DNA of 64,000 bases from Paenibacillus marchantiophytorum (GTDB lineage: Bacteria > Bacillota > Bacilli > Paenibacillales > NBRC-103111), in contig NZ_BMHE01000018.1 of NCBI RefSeq assembly GCF_014640555.1, forward strand, positions 62,001 to 126,000. The letters are read 5' to 3'. Both the position numbers and the translations under genes were made by a program. Numbering within the stretch: the first letter of the stretch is position 1; every line of letters starts with the position of its first letter. This document shows, in pieces, positions 43,860 through 53,357 of the stretch. The notes under the pieces are model-generated. The model saw only the letters and a program-made list of their open reading frames with translations. It ran no database searches and was not told the DNA's origin.

Positions 43860-43910
43860 TAAAAAGAGACAAGGCCTCCCGAGTTGTCCGGTTTGACCTT
43901 GCCCCTATGT
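43860..43910 (-). terminator. Terminator of the M23 peptidase gene
   Basis: GGCAAGG and CCTTGTC pair on the minus strand across about 25 bases and are followed by TCTTTTTAG. Confidence 0.6.
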
Positions 43911-43914
43911 ATTC

Positions 43915-45462
43915 TTAGCGATTTAGATACTTTAATGGATTCTCCAAACTGCCGTTCTTATGAATTTCCAAATGCAAGTGGACGCCTGTGGAATCGCCTG
44001 TACTTCCCATAATACCGATTTTGTCACCTTTCTCAACGATGGTGCCCTCGGTAGTTGTAACCTTGCTCATATGACCATATAACGTCTCGTAGCCATTCAA
44101 ATGATTAATGATAACATAATTGCCGTAATCGGATTTGTAGCCGGTTTCGATGACTTTGCCATTATCAGCAGCCATAATGTTCTTATTGCCCGTTATATCA
44201 ATCCCTTTGTGGAGTTTGCCCCAACGTACGCCGAATGTACTCGAAATACTAGGGGAAACGACAGGCCATGCAAATTTGCCAGTGCCTTCGCCTTGAACCA
44301 CTTTGGTGCCTTTTTTCACTTTGGCTGTGACCGGTTTGTCGATGATCTCTTCATCCACGAGCTTTTCTTCGGTCAATAAACCATCGACCTTCGTCACTTG
44401 AATTGTAACCTTCTTCAGCCCGTTCTTGCCTGGCGAAATCGGTTCTACGACCCCGACGCGTTGCGAATCGTCTTTCACGTACTCTGTATCGTATTGAATC
44501 TCCTGATTCTTCACAATACTTTCTGTTGTTTTGACCGAAAGCGGCGGCTTCAACACCGTCACGTCCAACTGATTGCCTATCTTCAATTTATCATCCTGAA
44601 GTCCAGGATTTTTATCATAAATGAATTGCTTCGTAATACCTAATTTCTTCGCGATGCAAGAGACGCAATCGCCTTCGACAACCGTATACTTCGCTGGCTG
44701 AACATCACCGGTTTGCAGTTTCTTGACCACATCTTCGGGCTTAGCCAAATCCTTGGGATCAATCGACACTTCGACCTGATCCACCTGCTGAACAAACTCT
44801 ACCTTCTGCAGCTCAGATGGGGCCGTAGCAATATCCTCGCCCATACTCGCTGACAGGGCAGCAACTTTCGCGTTTTCCTTGGCTTTGGGCGCGAAAGGCG
44901 CGCTTACTTGATCAAGAATCAGATCAGCCGTTTGCTTATCCTTAACAATAGCCATCGTCTTCCCGTCCACTTTCAATGCGACCCCGACCGGTTGGGGTAT
45001 CAACAGTTGATTCAAAGACGCCAAAACGCCTTCATCATCTGTTTTCACATTGTAAGCCCTTTCAGACGTGTAGGTGACTCCATTTGTTTCAAGTACAACA
45101 TGCACTTCTGGAAAATCTTTCTGAACTGCTATAGGTCTTTGCTGCTTATAGTCATCGATGATCTTATTATCGCTTACGATACCAACTTCTTTGCCATCCA
45201 ACATAACATGATAGACGTCATTCATGCCCGCTTCTACATATTGATGTCCAGTAAATGTAATTACCCCTGTTAGAGCAATTGCACTAACTCCCAATGCAAG
45301 AGACCATTTATGTCGTTTCATTACCGTTAGCGTCGTTGGTGTTGGTGTTACTTCTTCCAGCTGCTTGTCTGATACTGATTCATTTCCGGTCAAGCTTTCT
45401 CGCTGAGGTGTAAATCTCTTGATGAGATCCTTCACAAAGCGCATACCCCTGAAACCTGTCAT
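43915..45462 (-). CDS. Cell-wall metallopeptidase with LysM, G5 and M23 domains
   Basis: The 515-residue membrane-anchored or secreted protein has a hydrophobic segment at about 53-75. A helical region, LysM (about 255-300, YTVVEGDCVSCIAKKLGITK) and a G5 domain (about 310-385) follow, and then M23 peptidase (about 395-515). The M23 motifs HKGIDITG and HLHLE give the zinc ligands. It cuts peptide cross-links in peptidoglycan. It sits beside walRK and may belong to the WalR regulon, though I could not identify a clear WalR box. ATG 45462 follows GGGAGAAG. Confidence 0.88.
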   Translation of the reverse strand: MTGFRGMRFVKDLIKRFTPQRESLTGNESVSDKQLEEVTPTPTTLTVMKRHKWSLALGVSAIALTGVITFTGHQYVEAGMNDVYHVMLDGKEVGIVSDNKIIDDYKQQRPIAVQKDFPEVHVVLETNGVTYTSERAYNVKTDDEGVLASLNQLLIPQPVGVALKVDGKTMAIVKDKQTADLILDQVSAPFAPKAKENAKVAALSASMGEDIATAPSELQKVEFVQQVDQVEVSIDPKDLAKPEDVVKKLQTGDVQPAKYTVVEGDCVSCIAKKLGITKQFIYDKNPGLQDDKLKIGNQLDVTVLKPPLSVKTTESIVKNQEIQYDTEYVKDDSQRVGVVEPISPGKNGLKKVTIQVTKVDGLLTEEKLVDEEIIDKPVTAKVKKGTKVVQGEGTGKFAWPVVSPSISSTFGVRWGKLHKGIDITGNKNIMAADNGKVIETGYKSDYGNYVIINHLNGYETLYGHMSKVTTTEGTIVEKGDKIGIMGSTGDSTGVHLHLEIHKNGSLENPLKYLNR

Positions 45463-45735
45463 GATCTTCTCCCTTTGAACGGTTTTGCATCCACAGATAC
45501 ATAAATAAACCTTGATTAGACATAATATCCATTAAGGATGTCTTCCTTTTGTTAAATTTAACACACTTTCTCTGCCTATTTCAACAAAATACTCGATATC
45601 CATGTGATAGATTCGTGTCCACCACCAAAAGAAGACGCTAAAGAGTCACTTTTTTGTTCATAAATCCAATTGATTTCTGCACATGTTACCTATTTTTGAC
45701 GAAAATTCTGGAAAACAGAAAGGGGCACTTCCGTT

Positions 45736-45984
45736 ATGGAAATTAATCTAGAAGCTACATTCTCAGATCGCTACCATTTGGAAAAGACAGCTGAAGTTCT
45801 TCGCTCGCAGGGTGTTCTCGATATCCGCTTCACCACGGAGGCAGACTCTCAAGCAGACAGCTACCTGCAATCCGCGGAACTTTCCTCCGCTGAGCCCACC
45901 TATGGGTTATCCGTAAGTGTTGAGAAATCACGCTACCGTCAAGCGGAAGATACCATTTTGAAATATGGCGGCCAACTGCACTAG
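45736..45984 (+). CDS. Small hypothetical protein, 82 residues
   Basis: MEINLEATFSDRYHLEKTAE...YGLSVSVEKSRYRQAEDTIL. The beta-alpha-beta pattern suggests a small ACT-like or ferredoxin-like fold. ATG 45736 follows AAAGGGGC. It is convergent with the membrane protein gene at 45992. Function unknown. Confidence 0.6.
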   Translation: MEINLEATFSDRYHLEKTAEVLRSQGVLDIRFTTEADSQADSYLQSAELSSAEPTYGLSVSVEKSRYRQAEDTILKYGGQLH

Positions 45985-45991
45985 TACACCC

Positions 45992-46630
45992 TTAATACTT
46001 GCCAAGAATGTCGCTTAGCTGCTTCTGCTCCTTCTCGCTTAAATACTTCTTGAGCGTAGCATTCACCTGATCCAACTCATCCGCGGTAATTCCGTCCTCC
46101 AAGATCGCAGATAGATGTTGGACTTCCGTTTGCGGAAGCTTAGCGACCACAAGCGAAAATATTTTCATCTTATCCTCGCTGGAGAGGGCTTCTTTCTTCT
46201 TGGCGAAATCTTCGGTCGACATGACCAACTCTTTCTTCTCGTTGGCATCGCTATGCACACGCCCCATCACGGCCAGGGCATCCTCTTTGCCAGGAGACGG
46301 ACTTGCTCCCACTGCTGTGCCGGGTGTGCTTTTAGCGTCGCTAGGCTGGCTTCCTGACGGGCTGGGACTGGGAACAGGCTTCGCATCGGTGGGTACATCC
46401 ACTGGAGCAGCTTGCTTCCCCCCGTCTCTACGCATAACTATATTCAGCTCGCCTCCCAATCTTGCAGCAAATTCACTAAATTGAATCTTTTTACCTAAGG
46501 CTGGAATCTGATATTGTCGAAATATATCTTCCACGTACATATTCACAACATACCATGTCGTAAACATCGTTATGGATGTAATAAGGACGGTTCCAATGAC
46601 GATTTTGCTCAACCACGCTACTAATTTCAT
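45992..46630 (-). CDS. Membrane-anchored hypothetical protein with proline/serine-rich linker
   Basis: 212 residues: an N-terminal helix (IVIGTVLITSITMFTTWYVV), then a PS-rich linker (KPVPSPSPSGSQPSDAKSTP) and a helical C-terminal domain (about 130-212). Downstream of purA in the same direction, but separated by a terminator. ATG 46630 follows GGAGTG. Function unknown; it may be a cell-envelope protein. Confidence 0.7.
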   Translation of the reverse strand: MKLVAWLSKIVIGTVLITSITMFTTWYVVNMYVEDIFRQYQIPALGKKIQFSEFAARLGGELNIVMRRDGGKQAAPVDVPTDAKPVPSPSPSGSQPSDAKSTPGTAVGASPSPGKEDALAVMGRVHSDANEKKELVMSTEDFAKKKEALSSEDKMKIFSLVVAKLPQTEVQHLSAILEDGITADELDQVNATLKKYLSEKEQKQLSDILGKY

Positions 46631-46716
46631 TCCTTTGTATCACTCCTGGCACATAATCATGATCCTCCTCCCCAGTATTGACGAAATCATTGCCATTAAA
46701 TCCCTATATACAAAAG

Positions 46717-46756
46717 AAATCCTCTAAGCTGCCGCAGCAGTCTAGAGGATTTTGTT
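46717..46756 (-). terminator. purA terminator
   Basis: AAATCCTCTA pairs perfectly with TAGAGGATTT, across a loop that itself contains GCTGC/GCAGC. On the minus strand the stem is followed by TCTTTTGTATA. Confidence 0.85.
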
Positions 46757-46789
46757 TATTAAGCGCAATAGAACGCTTCTCTGTTCATT

Positions 46790-48076
46790 TTATGCGTAGA
46801 TTGGACGAACCAAGTTCGTTTGCTCACGATTACGGCCAACCGAGAAAATCGCGATTGGAATACCTGTCAACTGGGATACGCGCTCCACATAATGTCTCGC
46901 ATTCTCAGGCAGATCTCCCAGCGTACGCGCTTCGGATACGTCTTCTGTCCAACCTGGCAGCTCTTCGTATACCGCTTCACACTCGGAGATAGCTTTCAAG
47001 CTAGCAGGGTAATGCTCAATCAATTCGCCGCGGTACATGTAACCTGTGCAAATTTTCACAGTTTCAAGCCCTGTCAACACGTCGATGGAGTTCAAGGAAA
47101 GACCCGTGATTCCGCTAACGCGTCTTGCATGACGAACAACAACACTGTCGAACCAGCCTACACGGCGCGGACGCCCTGTAACCGTACCATATTCAAAGCC
47201 TTTTTCACGAATCCAAGCACCGATTTCATTATCAAGTTCTGTAGGGAACGGGCCATCGCCAACACGAGTTGTGTAAGCTTTTGCCACACCGATGATGTTG
47301 TGGATCTTCGTTGGTCCTACACCGGAACCGATACAGACGCCGCCTGCCGTTGGGTTCGAAGAAGTTACATACGGGTATGTACCTTGGTCGATGTCCAACA
47401 TAACGCCTTGTGCGCCTTCGAATAGCACTCTGCGGCCTTGATCAATGTATTGATTCAGAATCACGGATGTATCCTTCACATAAGGGCGAAGGACTTCTGC
47501 GAATGCCAAGTATTCTTTGAGAATAGGCTCAACATCAAGACCCGTGGAACCGTAGACTTGCTCGATCAGCACATTTTTCTCAGCAACAATGCGTCTAAGT
47601 TTCAACTCAAACTCTTCTGCATCCATCAAATCAGCGATACGAATTCCGTTACGTGCTGCTTTATCCATATAACAAGGTCCGATCCCTTTGCGAGTCGTAC
47701 CAATTTTGCTGTCGCCTTTGCGATCTTCTTCCAGACCGTCAAGCACCAGATGATACGGCATAATGACATGCGCGCGATCACTGATATTCAAATTCGTCGT
47801 CGTAAAACCATTATCATGAATGTAATTAATTTCTTCAATGAGTGCAGCTGGGTTGATAACCATCCCATTCCCAATTACACATGCTTTATCTTTGTAAAAA
47901 ATACCGGAAGGAACCATTGTTAGCTTATATTTCTTGCCGCTAATGATAATCGTATGGCCTGCATTGTTACCACCTTGGTAACGAGCAACAACCTCAGCAG
48001 ATTCCGCTAAGAAATCCGTGATTTTCCCTTTTCCTTCATCTCCCCATTGCGTACCGACAACAACAACCGTTGACAT
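46790..48076 (-). CDS. purA: Adenylosuccinate synthetase
   Basis: The 428-residue enzyme makes adenylosuccinate from IMP, aspartate and GTP, the first step to AMP. GTQWGDEGKGKITD at the N-terminus is the P-loop, GTTRKGIGPCY the IMP loop and TGRPRRVGWFD the active-site region. ATG 48076 lies 9 bases after GGAGG; an upstream GTG is too close. It has two PurBoxes and a long leader upstream, so both PurR repression and leader-based control are likely. Confidence 0.95.
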   Translation of the reverse strand: MSTVVVVGTQWGDEGKGKITDFLAESAEVVARYQGGNNAGHTIIISGKKYKLTMVPSGIFYKDKACVIGNGMVINPAALIEEINYIHDNGFTTTNLNISDRAHVIMPYHLVLDGLEEDRKGDSKIGTTRKGIGPCYMDKAARNGIRIADLMDAEEFELKLRRIVAEKNVLIEQVYGSTGLDVEPILKEYLAFAEVLRPYVKDTSVILNQYIDQGRRVLFEGAQGVMLDIDQGTYPYVTSSNPTAGGVCIGSGVGPTKIHNIIGVAKAYTTRVGDGPFPTELDNEIGAWIREKGFEYGTVTGRPRRVGWFDSVVVRHARRVSGITGLSLNSIDVLTGLETVKICTGYMYRGELIEHYPASLKAISECEAVYEELPGWTEDVSEARTLGDLPENARHYVERVSQLTGIPIAIFSVGRNREQTNLVRPIYA

Positions 48077-48375
48077 ATGCACTTACCTCCGTACGGTGAC
48101 GAGTCACCCATAATGAGCCTTGTTGGCTGTAATTCCACAGAGAAAAGTTGGACTTCATTAAAGCGCTAAAGCATTCAGCGTCCATCATACTTCCCTCTGG
48201 CGATGCAAATCCCCCTGCACACCGCTCATCGCGGGTCAAAGGCTTACTCACCGAAGGAACACCAGGTCTCTTCGGCAGTGATCTGCAGGAGTGGACCTAC
48301 CTTTCGGCATGAAAAACGACCTTACTTCGAACTTGCCCTGCTGGAAAGCAGGCATTCGACAAGGTTTTTTTCACC
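48077..48375 (-). ncRNA. Long structured 5' leader of purA
   Basis: About 300 bases lie between the predicted start site and purA. Hairpins include CTTG-CCTGC/GCAGG-CAAG near 48330-48365, CCGAAG/CTTCGG near 48255-48280 and GATG/CATC near 48200-48230. I could not match it to any riboswitch I know. On the plus strand the 48330-48369 hairpin is followed by seven T, so a plus-strand RNA ending there is an alternative. Confidence 0.45.
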
Positions 48376-48381
48376 GTCTCT

Positions 48382-48410
48382 AGTGTAGCAGTCCCCCCAA
48401 GCAAAGTCAA
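48382..48410 (-). promoter_or_regulatory. purA promoter
   Basis: TTGACT (48405-48410) and TACACT (48382-48387) with a 17-base spacer, immediately downstream of the PurBoxes. Confidence 0.7.
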
Positions 48411-48412
48411 TG

Positions 48413-48457
48413 AAAAACGAACGATTCCACAGGCGCCTGTATAATTGTTCGGATATT
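48413..48457. promoter_or_regulatory. PurR operator: two inverted PurBoxes
   Basis: AAAAACGAACGATT (48413-48426, plus) and AATATCCGAACAAT (48444-48457, minus) fit the PurBox AWWWCCGAACWWT in opposite orientations, 17 bases apart. This is the known geometry for Bacillus PurR, which represses purine genes when PRPP is low. Confidence 0.75.
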
Positions 48458-48506
48458 GCACATACTAAGCGATTCACTCTGCGAATCTGTGAGGAAAATG
48501 TGAAAG

Positions 48507-48535
48507 AAAAAACAGCCGTCAGTACTGACCGGCTG
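48507..48535 (-). terminator. dnaC terminator
   Basis: CAGCCGGTCAG/CTGACGGCTG hairpin overlapping the dnaC stop, followed by TTTTTTCTTTC on the minus strand. Confidence 0.85.
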
Positions 48536-49883
48536 CTGCTTCCTGATGACTTCGATCCATATTCACGAATTTATTGAACTGCTTCAAGAAAGCCAGCTCC
48601 ACGGTGCCTACCGGCCCGTTACGCTGTTTGGCAATAATAATCTCGATAATGTTCTTCTTCTCGGATTCTTTGTCGTAGTAATCGTCACGGTATAGGAACG
48701 CGACGATGTCGGCATCTTGCTCGATGGAACCCGATTCCCTAAGGTCAGACATCATCGGGCGCTTGTCCTGCCGCTGCTCTACACCCCGGCTCAGCTGCGA
48801 GAGCGCGATGACCGGTACGTTGAGCTCACGCGCAATTTGCTTGAGCGTACGGGAGATCTCAGAGACCTCCTGCTGACGGTTGTCGCCTTTGCCGCGGCCG
48901 GCAATCAGCTGCAGGTAGTCGATGAGGATCATGCCGAGCCCCTTCTCCTGCTGCAGACGTCGGCATTTGGCGCGAATGTCCGCGACAGTAATCGATGGTG
49001 AATCATCGATATAGATGTTCGCTTCGGACAAAGCGCCAATCGCCATCGTCAGCTTCTCCCAATCGTCGCCTTCCAGGTAACCCGTCCGCATACGGTTGGC
49101 GTCGACGTTGGCTTCCGCGCAGATCATACGCTGTACGAGCTGTGCGGCGCCCATCTCCAGAGAGAAGATCGCGACGGTTTCCTTCGCCCGGACCCCGACG
49201 TTCTGCGCTACATTTAGCGCAAACGCGGTTTTCCCTACGGAAGGACGAGCGGCCAGGATGACAAGGTCAGAACGCTGAAAGCCGGATGTCATCTTATCGA
49301 GATCAATAAACCCCGAAGGAATCCCGGTTGAGCTCCCCTTATTGGAGTAGAGCAGCTCAACCTTTTCGAAAACTTCCATCAGCACATCGCGAATGACGAC
49401 GAATCCGTTGGAGCTGCGGCGCTGCGAAATCTCAAGGATTTTGGATTCAGCCTCGCTGAGCATGGATCCTACATCGTCTTCATTGGCATAGCCGTTGGAG
49501 ACGATCTGCGTCGCCGTGCGGATAAGCCGGCGAAGCATCGACTTTTCTTCCACAATCGCAGCGTAATAGTCAATGTTGGCGGCCGTTGGCACGGCATTTG
49601 CCAGCTCCGACAGATAGGTTACGCCGCCAATCTCTTCCAACTGCTGCTTGTTTTGAAGAAGCGCTGTGAGCGTAATGAGATCGACAGGCTCCTGATCTTC
49701 AGCAAGCTCGACAATCGCTTCGAAGATACGTTGATGCGTCCCACGATAGAAGTCATCGCTGGAGATCCGCTCCATGGCTGTAATCAAAGCATCGCCATTT
49801 ATCAAAATAGCACCGAGTACCGCCTGCTCAGCCTCTATATTTTGAGGGGGTACACGATCCACAAACATATTATCTCCGCTCAT
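48519..49883 (-). CDS. dnaC: Replicative DNA helicase (DnaB family)
   Basis: The 454-residue hexameric helicase unwinds DNA at the fork. The N-terminal domain (RVPPQNIEAEQAVLGAI) is followed by a RecA-like domain with Walker A ARPSVGKTAF and Walker B MILIDYLQLI. It is named dnaC in B. subtilis, dnaB elsewhere. The start MSGDN at 49883 fits the GGCGGG site and gives the B. subtilis length. The position between purA and rplI is conserved. Confidence 0.95.
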   Translation of the reverse strand: MSGDNMFVDRVPPQNIEAEQAVLGAILINGDALITAMERISSDDFYRGTHQRIFEAIVELAEDQEPVDLITLTALLQNKQQLEEIGGVTYLSELANAVPTAANIDYYAAIVEEKSMLRRLIRTATQIVSNGYANEDDVGSMLSEAESKILEISQRRSSNGFVVIRDVLMEVFEKVELLYSNKGSSTGIPSGFIDLDKMTSGFQRSDLVILAARPSVGKTAFALNVAQNVGVRAKETVAIFSLEMGAAQLVQRMICAEANVDANRMRTGYLEGDDWEKLTMAIGALSEANIYIDDSPSITVADIRAKCRRLQQEKGLGMILIDYLQLIAGRGKGDNRQQEVSEISRTLKQIARELNVPVIALSQLSRGVEQRQDKRPMMSDLRESGSIEQDADIVAFLYRDDYYDKESEKKNIIEIIIAKQRNGPVGTVELAFLKQFNKFVNMDRSHQEAAAGQY

Positions 49884-49960
49884 GCTGTTATACCCGCCTT
49901 TCATTTCAATGTTCGTCTAACTCTCTTATTCTATCATATCTTGCTGGATATTTGGCTGAC

Positions 49961-49996
49961 AATAGATAAGAGCCCCCTTAGGGACTCTTATCTATC
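49961..49996 (-). terminator. rplI terminator
   Basis: ATAGATAAGAG pairs with CTCTTATCTAT across a short G/C-rich loop, between rplI and dnaC. Confidence 0.85.
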
Positions 49997-50009
49997 CATC
50001 TATCTTTTC

Positions 50010-50459
50010 TTACTTCTCTTCCGTCACTTGTACGTTCAAGCTAGCTGTTACTTCACTGTGCAGTTTAACGGGAACTTTCGTTACGCCTAGCGTACGAATC
50101 GGATCTTCCAAAACAATTTTACGTTTATCAATCACGATTTTATATTGTTTTTCCAGAACTTCAGCAATTTGCTTGCTAGGAATCGCTCCGAACAATCGCC
50201 CGCCTTCGCCAGCTTTGGCTTTGATTTGAACGGTCATTTCGCCTAGCTTCTCGCCTAATGCTTGTGCGTCTGCTTTCTCTTGATCCTTGCGGCGCTGCTC
50301 GGCTTTCTTCTGGTTATCAAGCACCTTCACAGAGCCGTTTGTTGCAGGAGCTGCAAGTCCTTGGGCGATCAGGAAATTCTGTGCGTAACCCTCAGATACC
50401 TCTTTCACTTCACCTTTTTTACCTTGGCTCTTCACGTCTTTCAGAAAAATTACTTTCAT
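50010..50459 (-). CDS. rplI: Ribosomal protein L9
   Basis: 149 residues: the N-terminal RNA-binding domain MKVIFLKDVKSQGKKGEVKE...GYAQNFLI, a long connecting helix (about 45-75) and the C-terminal domain from about 77 (MTVQIKAKAGEGGRLFGAIP). It stabilises the L1 stalk region of the 50S subunit. Its start overlaps the gdpP stop by 4 bases, so expression is coupled. Confidence 0.96.
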   Translation of the reverse strand: MKVIFLKDVKSQGKKGEVKEVSEGYAQNFLIAQGLAAPATNGSVKVLDNQKKAEQRRKDQEKADAQALGEKLGEMTVQIKAKAGEGGRLFGAIPSKQIAEVLEKQYKIVIDKRKIVLEDPIRTLGVTKVPVKLHSEVTASLNVQVTEEK

Positions 50460-52417
50460 TCGAAAAGTCCCTCCTCTTCTTCTATATCCGCTAATACTTT
50501 CTTCAATCGGCTCGTTGCATCTTCTATGGTGCCATCAATCTGAGTAGCCGCATTCGTTAAATGGCCCCCACCGCCCAGACGCTCCATGACCAATTGGACA
50601 TTCATTTGCCCTAATGATCTGGCGCTAATGCCAATTAATCCATCTGGTCGTTCCGCAATGACAAAGGAAGCCATAATATTCGTCATATTCAACAATGTAT
50701 CAGCAACTTGCGCAATCATCAACTGAGAATATTTATGATTTGACTCCGCAACAGCCAGCGCGACGTGTTCATAGATCGTTTCTGTATGTTTAATGACTTC
50801 CGCGCGTTCGAGATAGGAATCGAGATCTTCCTTCAATAGTCGCTGAATGAGCGCCGAATCCGCGCCGTTGCGGCGTAGATACGAAGCGGCTTCGAAGGTT
50901 CTGGCCCCTGTGCGGAGACTGAAACTCTTCGTATCGACCACGATACCTGCGAGCAGCGCCGTCGCCTCCAGCACTTCCATCGTCAACTTCTCGTTAATGT
51001 ACTGGAGCAGTTCCGTTACTAACTCGCACGTAGACGACGCGTAGGGCTCCATATAGACGAGCGTTGCGTCATGGATGAACTCCTCACTGCGGCGATGGTG
51101 ATCGACCACCACGACCCTGTGCGTCTGCTGCAGCAGCTTGGGCTCGGCAACCATCGATGCTTTATGCGTATCTACGACTACCGCCAGAGAGCGCTGGGTC
51201 GTAATCTGCATAGCCTGCTCCGGTGTGATGAACCAACGATGCAGCCGCTCATCCGCGGCAATCGTCTCCATCACTTTCTGGATGGACGGATTGACGCCCT
51301 CCAGCACGATGTAGCCTTCTTTGCCTACAACCTGCACCGCTTTTAAGACACCAATGGATGCCCCAATGCAGTCCATATCCGGAAACCGGTGACCCATAAT
51401 GATCACCTTGTCACTATCTTTCATCAGATCGCGCAGCGCATGCGAGATGACCCTCGCCCTGACGCGTGTCCTTTTCTCCACGGCATTCGTTCGACCGCCA
51501 TAGAACGACAGCCGCTGTCCAACCTTAACCGTCACTTGATCGCCGCCGCGGCCCAGTGACATATCCAGACCCATTTGAGCCATTTGTCCAAGCTCCATGA
51601 GCTGTTCGGTGCCTGAGGCAATCCCGATACTTAGTGTCATCGGCAGTTTATTTTCAATCGTCAAATCGCGCACATCATCCAAAATCTCAAAACGCGTCTG
51701 CTCCAGAGAACGCAGTGCCTTCTGGTCGAGCAGAATCAGGAAACGATCGGAGGACGTTCGGCGCAAATAAACTTGGTGCTTCTGCGCCCACTCCGTAATC
51801 TCACCAGTTACCTTAGCGAGCATAATACTGCGCGTCTGATCATCCAATCCTTGTGTCGATTCTTCCAGATTATCCATCATTACGATGCCAATCGCTGTTT
51901 TCTCATCTTCGTATTTCTTCGCCAAATTCGCTTGCTCCGTTATTTCCCGGAAATACAGCAGCCGCTCTTCAGGCTTAATCCATACTTGATAGATAAACTT
52001 GCCGATGGACATCTCGAGCTTGTCGGTCTTTTCCTTTTTGCTTTTCAAGTCAGGCAAATAGTCGTATAGCGACTCTCCGATGACCGAATCCTGCTCCAGC
52101 ATTTTAGCCACAAAAGGGTTATGCCACTCAATGCGCTTCTCTTCATTATATAAAATAATTCCGATAGGAAGGCCGCTCATCACTTCATTGCCTGCTTTTT
52201 TCACTCGATGTGTGATCGTCCCGACGTATGTGTTCAGCTCTCTACGAAAAGCCGTCTCTGCTTGCAGCGTAAAGTACGCCATGATCCCGCAAACTAGAAA
52301 GGCTGTAAGGCCCAACCACCATTTGAACATATAAATAGTCGCTGTCATGACGATGAGCAGTACAAAAATCCACACGATGTGTTGACCGTGCCATCGCTTT
52401 AAAAGGAACTTCGGCAT
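50456..52417 (-). CDS. gdpP: Cyclic-di-AMP phosphodiesterase GdpP (YybT)
   Basis: The 653-residue membrane enzyme hydrolyses c-di-AMP to pApA. It has two N-terminal helices, a degenerate PAS, a degenerate GGDEF (about 170-300) and a DHH/DHHA1 domain with GHRFPDMDCIGAS, VVVDHHRRSEEF and GGGGHLTNAATQ. c-di-AMP governs potassium, osmotic and wall homeostasis. It lies in the conserved yybS-gdpP-rplI order. Confidence 0.95.
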   Translation of the reverse strand: MPKFLLKRWHGQHIVWIFVLLIVMTATIYMFKWWLGLTAFLVCGIMAYFTLQAETAFRRELNTYVGTITHRVKKAGNEVMSGLPIGIILYNEEKRIEWHNPFVAKMLEQDSVIGESLYDYLPDLKSKKEKTDKLEMSIGKFIYQVWIKPEERLLYFREITEQANLAKKYEDEKTAIGIVMMDNLEESTQGLDDQTRSIMLAKVTGEITEWAQKHQVYLRRTSSDRFLILLDQKALRSLEQTRFEILDDVRDLTIENKLPMTLSIGIASGTEQLMELGQMAQMGLDMSLGRGGDQVTVKVGQRLSFYGGRTNAVEKRTRVRARVISHALRDLMKDSDKVIIMGHRFPDMDCIGASIGVLKAVQVVGKEGYIVLEGVNPSIQKVMETIAADERLHRWFITPEQAMQITTQRSLAVVVDTHKASMVAEPKLLQQTHRVVVVDHHRRSEEFIHDATLVYMEPYASSTCELVTELLQYINEKLTMEVLEATALLAGIVVDTKSFSLRTGARTFEAASYLRRNGADSALIQRLLKEDLDSYLERAEVIKHTETIYEHVALAVAESNHKYSQLMIAQVADTLLNMTNIMASFVIAERPDGLIGISARSLGQMNVQLVMERLGGGGHLTNAATQIDGTIEDATSRLKKVLADIEEEEGLFE

Positions 52418-52436
52418 TCGAAACTAGCTCCTAATC

Positions 52437-53351
52437 CTATAAATTTTTCTTGAACCGTTCACGGATTGGAAACGCAACATCAAATACCCCTAATAAGCTG
52501 TATACGATAAAAAGTGGAGGCATGAAACAAACGATAAGTATTCCCACAATCGGCAAAATCGGTTTCCACTTGTTGGCGTGCGCGACAAAGAATAAAAAGC
52601 AAATCGCTTGAATCGTGAAAGCCAACATAAGCAGCGGCATCGCATTCATCAACAAAGTGGAAATCAAAGAGTTGGAATTCGGATCCGTAAATAAGTCTAA
52701 AACAAACACAACCAGGTAGATCCAGACAAGCGATTTCTGCAGCATCCACTCGCGCATTGGGCGCAGTCCGGGAATTCCTTCCCCTGTCTTATTGAGCAAC
52801 CACCGGGTAATCCCATGGGTGACAAAGGTGTAGAACAGAGCTACAAAAATCAAATACAGAGGGATTACTTGCACAATGAAACTTACATACCAGTCTTGGT
52901 CCTTAGGCAATACTTCTTGAATGCTTGCTGGCATACTAGCAATGCTATCCATCATGAACGTCTTGAATTTGGCAACCGGATTAAATCCTAGCGAGAACCC
53001 GATCAGGAGACTCATAAGCGATTCAGCCAGAATCGTAATAATACCGGCTGTCAGCACCGATCTTGCAGCTGCTTTGCGTTTATATAAGTTACCCATGACA
53101 AGAACTGGCGGCAGCAGAAACAACGATAATGAGATCAGCGTAATGCCATGCCACTGGGTTAATAAATAAACGACGAGCAAGCTAACGACATAACTGATAA
53201 CGAACCGTCTCGTGCTTGATTTCACGTACAACATTAGAACTGGAATGATTAAAAAACTAAATGTGAAAATAATAAAAGGCGTCATTAAAGATAGCAATGA
53301 AACAACCGTCACTGCGCTCCATATGATGCTTTGCCAATTTCGATTCCCCAA
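52437..53351 (-). CDS. yybS: YybS-like membrane protein (DUF2232)
   Basis: 304 residues with about eight membrane helices (VVSLLSLMTPFIIFTFSFLI at the start). It is conserved directly upstream of gdpP in Bacillales; function unknown, possibly a transporter or a wall-related permease. The only support for the name is synteny and topology. Confidence 0.8.
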   Translation of the reverse strand: MGNRNWQSIIWSAVTVVSLLSLMTPFIIFTFSFLIIPVLMLYVKSSTRRFVISYVVSLLVVYLLTQWHGITLISLSLFLLPPVLVMGNLYKRKAAARSVLTAGIITILAESLMSLLIGFSLGFNPVAKFKTFMMDSIASMPASIQEVLPKDQDWYVSFIVQVIPLYLIFVALFYTFVTHGITRWLLNKTGEGIPGLRPMREWMLQKSLVWIYLVVFVLDLFTDPNSNSLISTLLMNAMPLLMLAFTIQAICFLFFVAHANKWKPILPIVGILIVCFMPPLFIVYSLLGVFDVAFPIRERFKKNL

Positions 53352-53357
53352 CCGGGC

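Noticed and set aside
45540..45570. WalR box upstream of the M23 peptidase
   Set aside because: TGTTAAATTTAACA is a palindrome but not two direct TGTWAH units spaced by 5 bases.
48077..48375. Known riboswitch, T-box or small stable RNA
   Set aside because: I compared the leader by eye with guanine, ykkC-type, T-box, SAM, lysine, c-di-AMP, 6S and SRP signatures and none fits.
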